From: Alphaproteobacteria bacterium
Lineage (GTDB): Bacteria > Pseudomonadota > Alphaproteobacteria > Rhizobiales > JAJFHC01
DNA length: 64,000 nucleotides
Direction of reading: 5' to 3'
Assembly: GCA_021775805.1 (NCBI GenBank)
Contig: JAJFHD010000105.1
Location: 88,156 to 152,155, forward strand
In this document: one piece after another, positions 18,262-27,107 of the stretch
Layout of the letters: each line of letters begins with the position of its first letter
Numbering within the stretch: the stretch's first letter is position 1
Program-made: the position numbers and the translations under genes
Notes under the pieces: generated by a model
What the model was told of the DNA's origin: nothing
Databases searched by the model: none
The model's input: only the letters and a program-made list of their open reading frames with translations

Positions 18262-19029
18262 ATGCGCCGGTTTGATTCCAAGACAGCAATTGTCACTGGC
18301 GGCGGCGGCGGCATTGGCAGTGCCGTGTGCAAAAGACTCGCCGCCGAAGGGGCCAGGGTTGCGGTTTTTGATGTCGACGGCGATGCGGCGTCCAGGGTCG
18401 CCGGTGAGATCATGAGCGGCGGTGGCGATGCCCTTGCGGTTGCCGCCGATATCACGAACCGTGGCGCCGTTGAGGCCGGGTTCCAAGATGCCGTCGGGAA
18501 TCTGGGTGGTGTTACAATTCTGGTCAACAATGCCGGCTGGGACTTGTTTCGGCCTTTCCTGGACACCGATCTAGAGTTCTGGCGCAAGGTTATCGATGTC
18601 AATCTGATGGGTGCGCTCAACATGCATCATGTGGTGCTGCCGGGTATGGTCGAGAGGGGATATGGCCGGGTTGTGAATGTTTCATCGGATGCGGCACGGG
18701 TCGGTTCGACGGGGGAATCAGTATATGCCGCGTGCAAGGCCGGGCTGATAGGATTCTCAAAGACAATTGCACGCGAACATGCCCGGCACGGCATCACCGT
18801 GAACGCGGTGTGCCCGGGACCGACCGACACGGCCCTGTTCACGGGCTATTCCGAAGGTGCAGAGCATCCGGAGAAACTGCGCGAAGCCATGCGCCGGGCA
18901 GTGCCGATGGGGCGCATCGGTGTGCCTGAAGATCTGGCCGGCGCCATCGCATTCTTCGCCAGTGACGATGCTGCCTATGTCACCGGCCAGGTGATCAGTG
19001 TGTCGGGCGGGTTGACAATGAGCGGCTGA
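18262..19029 (+). CDS. Short-chain dehydrogenase (3-hydroxyacyl-CoA or BadH-like)
   Basis: 255 residues starting at the ATG at 18262, just after the subunit B stop, with GGGAACAGG as SD. TGGGGGIG is the cofactor motif, then NNAGW, VNVSSDAAR and YAACK (catalytic Tyr/Lys, with Ala in place of the usual Ser), then the closing VTGQVISVSGGLTMSG. It resembles 2-hydroxycyclohexanecarboxyl-CoA dehydrogenase and other CoA-ester SDRs. Position as third gene of the CoA-transferase operon supports an acyl-CoA substrate. Confidence 0.85.
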   Translation: MRRFDSKTAIVTGGGGGIGSAVCKRLAAEGARVAVFDVDGDAASRVAGEIMSGGGDALAVAADITNRGAVEAGFQDAVGNLGGVTILVNNAGWDLFRPFLDTDLEFWRKVIDVNLMGALNMHHVVLPGMVERGYGRVVNVSSDAARVGSTGESVYAACKAGLIGFSKTIAREHARHGITVNAVCPGPTDTALFTGYSEGAEHPEKLREAMRRAVPMGRIGVPEDLAGAIAFFASDDAAYVTGQVISVSGGLTMSG

Positions 19030-19130
19030 GAACCGGCTCTGGCTGCCGTGTTGGCAGGAACCCGGACAATTGTCTGCCCGAGCTCCCGTTTTGCATGCCC
19101 GGCCGACGGTATGTTCGCTGACCAGTGACC

Positions 19131-20528
19131 CTAGAAAAAGAACCACGTGCCGAATTGGAACCGGAGATTGTCGTCATTGACACCGCCGACCAGTTCGCGT
19201 TCGGCATAGATGCCTTCGATGCCCATGCGCAGCTTGCTGACCGGCTGCCACATGTAATTCAGATGGCCGGTCTGCAGCGAGCGTGTGTCGGCTGATGCCA
19301 GTGCATTGCCGTGACGTTCATAACCCCAGTTGGCGTTGATCGAAGAAGCCTCTGACAACCTGAGGCTGGCGCCGGCGGTGATGCCATAGACTTCGGTCGT
19401 GTCGATCGTTCCAGCGGCGTTGATGACACCGGCACGGTTGCCGGCGTTGAGCAGGTAGCGTCCAAGACCGTCACCGTATGTGAAACTGCCATAGAGCGTG
19501 ATCATGTCGCCGATGGGCAGATCGACGGCCGTGTTGAAGCCGTATCCGAGTTCCTTGTCGTTGACGGTACCGCCGAGGGCATCATCGTCGACCTGCAACT
19601 CGCGCAAGATTCCCGAAACATGGACTAATGCGCCGCCGGGGCCTTCCCATTGCATTGCGGCAGTCAGATCGGGCAGTTCGTTCGCAACGCCTGAACCTCC
19701 GCCGTTGTTGACGGCGATACCGCCGGACGTCCTCAGGTCAGTGTCCGGGTTTTCCAGAGCGACATGAGTCGTGAACGATCCGTATTTGTAGGTCAGACGA
19801 AGTTGGGTCTGCCTGACGAACGGAATGCCGGTTGGCCCACCGAAATCGACCGTCGGGGCAACACCGTTCAAGGGCATGAAGGTGGTCCAGGTCTGGCCGG
19901 CGCCGAAGGTAAGATTGGGTGTCATGTCCCACGCCCCCCAGGCATGACGGAGCCTGAAGGCGTTTACACCGGAGCCACTTCCCTCGAAGTCGCCTTCGAT
20001 CAAGGTCCGAATCTGGCCAACGGCGGTATCGCTGCGTGAGCGAATCCGAAAGCGCGACTGGTTGGCCAGAGCCTGAAAGTTTTCGTTGTCGCCACCGCCG
20101 ATGACAATGGCATCGGCGCTCACGGAACGACCGAGATCGTTGCGCGTGTCAAAAATGAAGTCTGCCTTTACATAACCACTGACGGACACCTCCGTGATTG
20201 GCGCCGGAAGATCCGCGGTCGGTGTGATCGCGATTGTGAAGCCGCGGTCACCGGGTATCTGGTCCTCATATTTGGTGAATGGACTGTCACTGGAGCCGAG
20301 CAGGGATCCACGGCGGAAGGTTATGAGTGATGCATTTGCAGGATAGGTTCCGGGGGCTGTCGCACCGGGTTGGGTCGATTCAATTTCATTGACACGGGCC
20401 TGCAGGGTTTCAAGTTGCGCCTTTAGCGAACCCAATTCGTCAGCTTGTGCCGTCGCCGCCATCGCCCCAAGAGCAACGCCGCCGAGCAATGTCGTGCGAA
20501 ACCATCTGTTCGTCAGTACTCTGGTCAT
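19131..20528 (-). CDS. DcaP-like trimeric outer-membrane porin
   Basis: 465 residues. Signal peptide ends at AQA/DE, followed by a short coiled coil (ELGSLKAQLETLQARVNEIE), a linker, then a beta-barrel with alternating strands such as VSGYVKADFIFDTRND, RFRIRSRSDTAVG and LRHAWGAWDMTPNLTFGAGQ, and the C-terminal Phe needed for BAM insertion (QFGTWFFF). These are marks of DcaP porins, which admit dicarboxylates and other anionic solutes. Apparently monocistronic. A second copy of its 3' end survives 600 bases upstream. Confidence 0.9.
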   Translation of the reverse strand: MTRVLTNRWFRTTLLGGVALGAMAATAQADELGSLKAQLETLQARVNEIESTQPGATAPGTYPANASLITFRRGSLLGSSDSPFTKYEDQIPGDRGFTIAITPTADLPAPITEVSVSGYVKADFIFDTRNDLGRSVSADAIVIGGGDNENFQALANQSRFRIRSRSDTAVGQIRTLIEGDFEGSGSGVNAFRLRHAWGAWDMTPNLTFGAGQTWTTFMPLNGVAPTVDFGGPTGIPFVRQTQLRLTYKYGSFTTHVALENPDTDLRTSGGIAVNNGGGSGVANELPDLTAAMQWEGPGGALVHVSGILRELQVDDDALGGTVNDKELGYGFNTAVDLPIGDMITLYGSFTYGDGLGRYLLNAGNRAGVINAAGTIDTTEVYGITAGASLRLSEASSINANWGYERHGNALASADTRSLQTGHLNYMWQPVSKLRMGIEGIYAERELVGGVNDDNLRFQFGTWFFF

Positions 20529-21140
20529 ACTATTTGGTCCTCTCGTCCCACAAAATTTTCTTACCGAAATTGCCGCCTAACCAAGGAACTGCCTTCGCTG
20601 GGTATGGTGCTGTACGGCGCACCAACCCGTAGAGCGGCATGTTCACACAAGCGCTTTGCTCTCCCCGTTGGGCAGAAGATAAGATTGTTCAAGTGTCAAA
20701 AGTATTCTTTCATCAATGGGTTATTGATGTTCGGTCTCTGACTGCTGACACAGGGGGGACTATTGCGACCTGGGCGTTCGATTTTGTGATTACATTGTGA
20801 TGTTATCTTGAATATATTGTGAGATGTTCTGTATACAGTGTTGTTTAATCACCAGTTTTTCTCTTTGTACGGTTTGATTTGGGTGGTGAATCAGTAAACA
20901 TAACCCCTGCGCTTGCTGGTTCGTAAGCTGCGGATTCCCTGACATGAAAGTGCCGAGGATGACTTGGGGGGCAGGGCAACGCCGGCGGCTCGCAATGTGA
21001 AATTCCATGCGAGCGGAAATAAGGCGATCTGGAGGACCGGCAAAGAAAGAACCCGGGCGATCGACGCACCCCGGTTCAAGCTCTCAACAATTAAGGCCGG
21101 CGAGACGGCCCGTGACCGGGGTTCTTAGAAACCGGGGTTC
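20529..21140. other. Porin upstream region
   Basis: About 600 bases without a gene, including a stretch near 20680-20890 that is clearly more AT-rich than its surroundings. It should hold the porin promoter and possibly a regulated leader. No tRNA or riboswitch fold was recognised. The tandem duplication at 21115-21146 ends it. Confidence 0.5.
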
Positions 21141-21146
21141 TTAGAA
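21115..21146. repeat. 16-base tandem duplication at the porin remnant 3' end
   Basis: ACCGGGGTTCTTAGA occurs at 21115-21129 and again at 21131-21145, giving a period of 16. The second unit holds the stop codon (TTA at 21141-21143 on the plus strand) of the porin remnant. Confidence 0.85.
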
Positions 21147-21311
21147 GAAGAACCACGTGCCGAACTGGAAGCGAATGTTGTCGTCGTCAACACCGCCGGC
21201 GGGTGTGCGTTCGATCCAGATGCCTTGAAGACCCATCCGCAGTTTGCTCACCGGCCGCCACAAGTGGTTCAGGTGTGCGGTTTGCAGGGTGCGGGTGTCG
21301 GCTGCTCGCTT
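21141..21311 (-). pseudogene. C-terminal remnant of a second DcaP-like porin
   Basis: Reading the minus strand back from the TAA at 21141-21143 gives about 55 residues closely matching the end of the intact porin: ADTRTLQT, then LWRPVSKLRMG, then GGVDDDNIRFQFGTWFFF. The intact gene reads ADTRSLQT, MWQPVSKLRMG and GGVNDDNLRFQFGTWFFF. Resemblance ends abruptly near 21311 and the rest of the gene, including start and signal peptide, is gone. This is a truncated duplicate, sitting in tandem with the living copy. Confidence 0.85.
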
Positions 21312-21620
21312 GAGACGGCCAACCCGCGAAGGATTTCTTGTGTTTCAGACCTGCCGGAATCCGACCCGAGGATTTTTCGCAAGCGATTGTCGGGGACCCG
21401 AAGGGGTGCATCGGTCGACTGATCCAGCATCAGTCTTGGCATGGACTGCGTGGCGGCGGCGCGACCACCTTGGGGCTGCACGTAATGATGATTGGGGACA
21501 GAAATCGCGATGTTCCGCGATTCCTTGCCTTCCGATTATAGTTTCAATTGCAACTAATCGCCATACGGCCTACAAAGCACCCGATGAATTTTGTCAATCG
21601 GGCTGTCGAAGGGTGCCGTC
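21312..21620. other. Gap between the porin remnant and the fumarylacetoacetase operon
   Basis: About 310 bases. Upstream of the remnant breakpoint the sequence shows no resemblance to the porin, so it is either foreign filler or decayed beyond recognition. The promoter of the fahA operon should lie in the last part. Confidence 0.4.
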
Positions 21621-22892
21621 ATGCGGAGTTGGATCGAAAGTGCAAATGATGCGGACTGTCACTTTCCCGTCCAAAATCTGCCTTTTGGCGTAATCAGCCA
21701 TAGCGGCGGGCCTCCGCGTTGCGCTGTCGCGATCGGCGATCGTGCGCTCGATCTGGCCGTGCTTGAAGATGCCGGCCTGATCAATGCCGGTGCCGGCGAG
21801 CGCGTGTTCGGACAATCTGTCCTGAATCACTTCATGGAACTGGGCAAGAATGCCTGGGAACAGGTGCGGTTGCAGTTGAGCGATCTTCTCGCAGATGGCG
21901 GGAACGATGTCCTGAAAGATGACTCAGATTTGCGTGCCCGCGCCCTCATTCCCCTTGGTCAGGTGCAATCGCATCTGCCGTTCCGGGTGGCCGAGTACAC
22001 AGACTTCTATGCCGGCCGGCAGCATGCTTTCAATGTCGGTTCGATGTTCCGGGATCCGGAGAATGCTTTGCCTCCCAACTGGTTGCATATTCCAATCGGG
22101 TATAATGGGCGGGCATCGACGGTGGTCGTCAGCGGCACGGAGATACACCGGCCGCTCGGCCAGATGAAACCCCATGGAACGGACGAGCCGGTGTTCGGTG
22201 CCTGCCGCAGGCTTGACCTGGAGCTGGAAATGGGTGCGGTGGTAGGCCTTCCCAATCAAATGGGCGAACCTGTGACCGTGCGCGAAGCCGATGACATGAT
22301 CTTCGGCTATGTGTTGCTCAACGACTGGTCCGCGCGCGATATCCAGGCCTGGGAATATCAACCACTGGGGCCGTTTCAGGCCAAGGCGTTCGGCACGTCG
22401 ATCAGTCCCTGGGTGGTGACAAAGGCAGCCCTCGAACCCTTCCGGACCTCGACGCCTGAGCGCGAGAAGGTGCTTCACCCCTATCTGCGGGAACCGGGTC
22501 CGATGCTGTACGACATTGAACTGGAAATCCTGATGCAGCCGGAGGCAGCGGGCCGGGCGACCTCGATATCGCGAACCAACTACAAGAACATGTATTACTC
22601 GGCGCCACAGCAGCTTGCCCATCATGCGGTCGGCGGTTGCCGAATGAACACCGGCGACCTGCTTGGGTCGGGGACCATATCAGGGCCGGAGAAAGCCCAA
22701 TACGGGTCGCTCCTGGAACTGACCTGGGGCGGCAAGGAACCTCTCACGCTGGATACGGGCGAGACCCGCAGCTTTATCGAGGATGGCGACACGCTGACTC
22801 TTACCGGCTGGGCGCAAGGCAGCGGCCACCGTATCGGATTTGGCGAATGCAGCGGCAAAATCTTGCCGGCGCCGGCAGAAAAGAATTGGTAG
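21621..22892 (+). CDS. fahA: Fumarylacetoacetase
   Basis: 423 residues from the ATG at 21621, with GAAGGG eight bases before; an earlier in-frame ATG at 21591 is less likely. The N-terminal SH3-like domain (FGVISHSGGPPRCAVAIGDR) is followed by the catalytic core: YTDFYAGRQHAFNVGSMFR carries the metal-binding Asp and catalytic His, then LNDWSARDIQAWEYQPLGPF and GDLLGSGTISGPEKAQYGS. The enzyme splits fumarylacetoacetate in the last step of homogentisate (Tyr/Phe) breakdown. First gene of a five-gene operon. Homogentisate dioxygenase is not in the window. Confidence 0.93.
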   Translation: MRSWIESANDADCHFPVQNLPFGVISHSGGPPRCAVAIGDRALDLAVLEDAGLINAGAGERVFGQSVLNHFMELGKNAWEQVRLQLSDLLADGGNDVLKDDSDLRARALIPLGQVQSHLPFRVAEYTDFYAGRQHAFNVGSMFRDPENALPPNWLHIPIGYNGRASTVVVSGTEIHRPLGQMKPHGTDEPVFGACRRLDLELEMGAVVGLPNQMGEPVTVREADDMIFGYVLLNDWSARDIQAWEYQPLGPFQAKAFGTSISPWVVTKAALEPFRTSTPEREKVLHPYLREPGPMLYDIELEILMQPEAAGRATSISRTNYKNMYYSAPQQLAHHAVGGCRMNTGDLLGSGTISGPEKAQYGSLLELTWGGKEPLTLDTGETRSFIEDGDTLTLTGWAQGSGHRIGFGECSGKILPAPAEKNW

Positions 22893-22908
22893 AATAAAGG
22901 AATAGACG

Positions 22909-23859
22909 ATGGCCACGGGATTTGCATCAACCGGCGATATGACCGAAAAGACGATCTCCTTTACGGAGATTGGCGACAATCTTTATGCTTTCACAGCGCA
23001 GGGGGATCCAAACACCGGCGTCATCATTGGCGATGACAGCGTCATGATCATGGATGCGCAGGCGACGCCGGTTATGGCGCAACTGGTGATCGACAAGATT
23101 CGCGGCGTTACCGACAAGCCGATCAAATATGTGACCTTGAGCCACTATCACGCCGTTCGCGTATTAGGGGCGTCGGCTTATCAGGCGTCTGAGATCATCG
23201 CCTCCGAGAAATGCCATGCCATGATCCACGAACGCGGACAGGAGGACTGGGATTCCGAATTTGGCCGGTTTCCCAGGTTGTTCGATGCCGCGGATTCGAT
23301 TCCCGGTCTAACCTGGCCGACCATGACTTTCGAACGGCGGATGACCGTTGAACTGGGCAACCGGCGGGTGGAACTGATGCACCTGGGCCGCGCGCACACG
23401 GCCGGCGACATCGTCGCCTGGGTGCCCGATGCAGGCGTCATGTTTACCGGTGATATCGTTGAGTATCACTCCGCGTGTTATTGTGGCGACGGGCACTTTG
23501 GTGATTGGGGAACCACGCTCGATGCGATCGAGGCCTATCAGCCGGCGGCGATCGCGCCGGGCCGCGGCGATGCCCTGGTCGGCGACGAGATGGTCGGCAA
23601 GGCGATCGAAAGCACCCGTGATTTTGTCGACTCGACTTATCGCCCGGTGGCCCGGATCGCTGCGCGCGGCGGTTCGCTGAAGGAGGCGTGGGATGCCTGC
23701 CGTGCCGAATGCGATCCGAAATTCTCGGATTATGCGATCTACGAGCATTGCCTGCCCTTCAACGTGGCCCGGGCCTTCGACGAGGCACTCGGGATCGACA
23801 CCCCCCGGATCTGGACGGCCGAACGCGATCTGAAAATGTGGGCGGACCTGCAAGGTTAG
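22909..23859 (+). CDS. MBL-fold metallo-hydrolase with altered metal site
   Basis: 316 residues. The usual HxHxDH motif reads HYHAVR: both first His residues remain but the Asp and His of the second metal are replaced by Val and Arg. The third His (LGRAHTAGD) and the bridging Asp (FTGD) are present. This suggests one metal or a changed role such as thioesterase or lactonase-like hydrolysis. AGGAATAGACG precedes the ATG. It sits 16 bases after fahA and 33 before the monooxygenase gene. Confidence 0.85.
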   Translation: MATGFASTGDMTEKTISFTEIGDNLYAFTAQGDPNTGVIIGDDSVMIMDAQATPVMAQLVIDKIRGVTDKPIKYVTLSHYHAVRVLGASAYQASEIIASEKCHAMIHERGQEDWDSEFGRFPRLFDAADSIPGLTWPTMTFERRMTVELGNRRVELMHLGRAHTAGDIVAWVPDAGVMFTGDIVEYHSACYCGDGHFGDWGTTLDAIEAYQPAAIAPGRGDALVGDEMVGKAIESTRDFVDSTYRPVARIAARGGSLKEAWDACRAECDPKFSDYAIYEHCLPFNVARAFDEALGIDTPRIWTAERDLKMWADLQG

Positions 23860-23892
23860 GACGTGGGCGTCCTTGGACGATGAGAGGATGAA

Positions 23893-25503
23893 ATGAACAA
23901 AATATTCGAAGTTCCTCTTTATCCCTATGAGCGGTCGCCGGATCAGGATGCCGCTGCACCGGTGCGCCATCCCGTCGTTGTGATCGGAGCGGGACCGGTG
24001 GGCCTTGCGGCGGCAATTGATCTTGTGCAGCAGGACGTGCCGGTGGTCGTTCTCGACGACAACGACAAGGTGAGCTGGGGCTCACGGGCCATTTGTTATG
24101 CCAAGCGGCCGCTGGAAATTCTCGATCGGTTGGGGTGCGGCGACGCATTTGTGGACAAGGGCGTCGTCTGGAACCTGGGCAAAGTCTATTTTGACGAACG
24201 TCAGGTCTATCAGTTCGATCTGCTGCCTGAGGATGGCCACAAGCGCCCCGCATTCATCAATCTGCAGCAGTATCTGTTCGAACAGTTTCTGGCGGAGCGC
24301 GCGCTTGCGCTGCAGGCGGCAGGCAAGCCGATCTCTTTGCGTGGCCGCAACAAGGTCGTGTCGGTTGAACCGGGGGCAGACAGGGTGGCCCTCACCGTGG
24401 AGACTCCGGATGGTCCCTACCGGCTTGAGGCGGACTGGCTGATTGCCTGCGACGGCGCTGCGTCGCCCACCCGGAACATGATGGGGCTCGATTTCGAAGG
24501 CCGGGTGTTTGAAGATAATTTCCTGATTGCCGATGTGATCATGGATGCCGGCTTTCCGACCGAACGCCGGTTCTGGTTCGATCCGCCGTTCAACCGCGGC
24601 CAGTCGGCGCTGCTGCACAAGCAGCCAGACAATGTCTGGCGGATAGACCTGCAATTGGGCTGGGACATCGACAAGGAAGAAGAACAAAAAGTCGAAAACG
24701 TCGTCCCGCGCCTGAAGGCGATGTTGGGAGATGATGTCGATTTCGAACTTGAATGGGTTTCGATCTACACGTTTCAGTGCCGGCGGATGGAGAAGTTTCG
24801 TCACGGCCGGGTGCTTTTTGCCGGCGATTCGGCCCATCTGGTGTCGCCTTTCGGTGCGCGCGGTGCCAACAGCGGGCTGCAGGACATCGACAATCTGTGC
24901 TGGAAACTGAAGCTGGTGCTGGACGGCAAGGCGCCGGACAGCCTGTTGGACAGCTATGATGTCGAGAGGGTTCAGGGGGCTGATGAGAATCTGTTAAATT
25001 CCACCCGGTCGACCGATTTCATCACACCCAAATCCAAGGTCAGCCGGCTGTTTCGCGATGCCGTGCTCGATCTTTCCGAAGAGCTTCCGTTTGCCAGGCC
25101 CCTGGTCAATTCCGGACGTCTGTCGGTGCCGTGCGTCCATGACGGCTCACCGATAAACGGCGCCGATGCAACGGGCCTGCCGGCCCGTACCCGGCCAGGC
25201 GCGCCAGCCTGTGACGCGCCGGTTGGCGAGGGCTGGCTGATCGACCGGCTTGGCAACCGGTTCCAGCTTCTGGCCATCGACGCACCGGTTCCAGAAACAG
25301 TCGACTGCGACGGCACGGCGGTTGAGACCGTGTCGCTGTCATGTGCGGACATGCCGACCGACGACCTGCGTGACCGCTATCTGGGAGAAGCCGGTTCCGC
25401 GGTCTACCTGATGCGTCCGGACCAGCATGTTGCCGCCCGATGGCGGACTTTCGACGAATCAGCGGTCGCCGCGGCATTTCGAACGGCAACCGGTCATGGA
25501 TGA
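23893..25503 (+). CDS. FAD-dependent aromatic monooxygenase (MhpA/PheA type)
   Basis: 536 residues of the class A flavoprotein hydroxylase family. The FAD Rossmann motif VIGAGPVGLAAAIDL starts near residue 31, the second flavin motif is LFAGDSAHLVSPFGARGANS with the GD pair, and a C-terminal thioredoxin-like tail follows, as in 3-(3-hydroxyphenyl)propionate hydroxylase. It would hydroxylate a phenolic ring using NAD(P)H and oxygen, preparing ring cleavage by the VOC protein. GAGGA precedes the ATG. Confidence 0.85.
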   Translation: MNKIFEVPLYPYERSPDQDAAAPVRHPVVVIGAGPVGLAAAIDLVQQDVPVVVLDDNDKVSWGSRAICYAKRPLEILDRLGCGDAFVDKGVVWNLGKVYFDERQVYQFDLLPEDGHKRPAFINLQQYLFEQFLAERALALQAAGKPISLRGRNKVVSVEPGADRVALTVETPDGPYRLEADWLIACDGAASPTRNMMGLDFEGRVFEDNFLIADVIMDAGFPTERRFWFDPPFNRGQSALLHKQPDNVWRIDLQLGWDIDKEEEQKVENVVPRLKAMLGDDVDFELEWVSIYTFQCRRMEKFRHGRVLFAGDSAHLVSPFGARGANSGLQDIDNLCWKLKLVLDGKAPDSLLDSYDVERVQGADENLLNSTRSTDFITPKSKVSRLFRDAVLDLSEELPFARPLVNSGRLSVPCVHDGSPINGADATGLPARTRPGAPACDAPVGEGWLIDRLGNRFQLLAIDAPVPETVDCDGTAVETVSLSCADMPTDDLRDRYLGEAGSAVYLMRPDQHVAARWRTFDESAVAAAFRTATGHG

Positions 25504-25516
25504 GGAGACCGTGGAC

Positions 25517-25759
25517 ATGGCGACCCTGACGACAGTGCCCAACATTCCGGACCCTGACGGGTTTTATGCCGAATTGCTCGCCCTTCACAATGGGCGCGAC
25601 GAGGCCGAGAGCCATGCGCTGAACGCCAGACTGGTGCTTATACTCGCCAATCACATCGGAGATCGCAGTGTTTTGCGGCAAGCCTTCGGGATTGCCGCTT
25701 CGACAACGCAAACGCGCGGGCACGAGAGGCCCGGGCCAACGGAAGGACAGACCTCATGA
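25517..25759 (+). CDS. DUF2783 small protein
   Basis: 80 residues. DPDGFYAELLALHNGRDEAE and NARLVLILANHIGDRSVLRQ are the DUF2783 core, a helical family of unknown function that habitually follows FAD monooxygenase genes like the one here. Start taken at ATG 25517 with GAGGAG about ten bases before; an ATG at 25496 inside the previous stop is also possible. The last four bases overlap the VOC gene. Confidence 0.7.
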   Translation: MATLTTVPNIPDPDGFYAELLALHNGRDEAESHALNARLVLILANHIGDRSVLRQAFGIAASTTQTRGHERPGPTEGQTS

Positions 25760-26298
25760 AGATCGAGAAAATTCATCACGTTGCGTATCGTTGCAAAGAT
25801 GCCAAGGAAACCGTGGAGTGGTACACGAAGAACCTGAACATGGATTTCGTTCTGGCGATTGCCGAGGATCATGTGCCATCGACGCATGAACCGGATCCCT
25901 ACATGCATCTGTTCCTGGATGCCGGGATGGGCAATGTTCTGGCGTTCTTCGAACTGCCGACCAAACCAGAAATGGGTCGGGATCCGAATACGCCTGAGTG
26001 GGTGCAGCATATCGCGTTCAAGGTAAAGGACCGTGACGAACTGGTGGCCTTCAAGGAACATCTCGAAGCCAATGGAATCGATGTGCTCGGCGTCACCGAT
26101 CACACGATTTTCCATTCGATCTATTTCTTCGATCCCAACGGCCACCGGCTTGAACTGGCCTGTCCCGATCCGGAAGAAGACGAGATGCTCAGAAAGCTCG
26201 ATGCCGTGAAATGGGACATGCTGGAAGAGTGGTCGAAAACCAAAAGAGCGCCCAAACACGCAGCCTTTCTGCACTCAAAGGAACTTGAAGACATTTAA
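25756..26298 (+). CDS. VOC-family protein (extradiol-dioxygenase/glyoxalase fold)
   Basis: 180 residues with a single beta-alpha-beta-beta-beta pair. HHVAYRCKD supplies the first His, WVQHIAFKV the second and HRLELACPD the Glu of a 2-His-1-Glu site, and FDPNG is the family turn. This would be a type I extradiol ring-cleavage dioxygenase or a related isomerase. As last gene of the fahA operon it is the best candidate for ring opening, upstream in the pathway of the fumarylacetoacetase step. Confidence 0.85.
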   Translation: MKIEKIHHVAYRCKDAKETVEWYTKNLNMDFVLAIAEDHVPSTHEPDPYMHLFLDAGMGNVLAFFELPTKPEMGRDPNTPEWVQHIAFKVKDRDELVAFKEHLEANGIDVLGVTDHTIFHSIYFFDPNGHRLELACPDPEEDEMLRKLDAVKWDMLEEWSKTKRAPKHAAFLHSKELEDI

Positions 26299-26402
26299 CG
26301 ACCACGCAATCGTTTTCAAGGCCACGCGTTCCGGATGTGGAGGCAGAGTCTGGAGGGGTCCAAAGACCTGCCCGGCCATCGCGTAGCCGTGGACACACTG
26401 CC

Positions 26403-26792
26403 TCAGGTGAGCACCCGCCAAAGAAGATACAGACACACCAGCCAGCTGACGGCGAAGGCAGGGGTGCGCAGAAACGGTACACCCAGTGTGTAAAGGCCGG
26501 CGTGCGCAACTCGGGCAAAGAAAAAGATTGCCGCTGCCATGGCAGTCGAACCGTCCGATTTGCCGGACACGTTGAGCATCACCACCAGAATGGCGAAAGG
26601 CGCGAGGGTCTCAACCAGGTTCATGTGCGCCCGGTGACACCGTTGTGCCCATGCCGGGAGTTTGACCGTCGGTGGAACCTCTGTTGTTCCTGCCTTTATG
26701 CCGACGATGCCGCCATAGAGTGCGGTGTAGGGTATCCAGATCACAAGGCAAAGGCCGACTGTGAGCGCAAGCCAATAGAAATCGCCAGTCAT
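26403..26792 (-). CDS. MAPEG-family membrane protein
   Basis: 129 residues, four hydrophobic helices. The MAPEG mark is CHRAHMNLVETLAPFAILVV, the helix-2 ERxxxAHxNxxE variant, with FFFARVAHAGLYTLGVPFLR in helix 3-4. Bacterial members are microsomal-glutathione-transferase relatives of mostly unknown role. Convergent with the VOC gene. Confidence 0.85.
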   Translation of the reverse strand: MTGDFYWLALTVGLCLVIWIPYTALYGGIVGIKAGTTEVPPTVKLPAWAQRCHRAHMNLVETLAPFAILVVMLNVSGKSDGSTAMAAAIFFFARVAHAGLYTLGVPFLRTPAFAVSWLVCLYLLWRVLT

Positions 26793-27107
26793 GGTTTTCT
26801 CCTCAAGTTCGACACGGCATCAGTGCCGTCATGTTAGAAGACGAACGGACATCTGAAATTTCGACACTGACGGGGAATTCTTTGAACTACCCTCCAGCGC
26901 CTTCGTTTCGAAAGAGATATTCATGTGCGGCCGGCGGAGACTGCGGTCCGGAGACGGTGAACTGGTGCCGCCTGCAGTGGCGTCGGAATTTCCATCACAA
27001 AGAGGAGAAGGGCGGGAGGATGGGGGCAGGAAGTCTAACGCCCACCACCGGTGGCCGGTGGTGGGCGGATTGTGTGCCTTTGCTTCAGATGCCGGCCGGT
27101 CGGGCGA
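26793..27107. other. Gap between the MAPEG gene and the chemoreceptor 3' end
   Basis: About 315 bases. It holds the promoter of the leftward MAPEG gene and the strong hairpin at 27039-27067. No gene seen. Confidence 0.5.
27039..27067. terminator. Perfect 13-base stem hairpin after the chemoreceptor gene
   Basis: CGCCCACCACCGG pairs base for base with CCGGTGGTGGGCG across a three-base loop (TGG). It stands 41 bases past the stop of the leftward chemoreceptor gene. No U-run follows on either strand, so it could also be a protein-binding palindrome. Confidence 0.55.

Noticed and set aside
20541..20760. tRNA or riboswitch in the porin upstream region
   Set aside because: No cloverleaf or known aptamer fold could be drawn.
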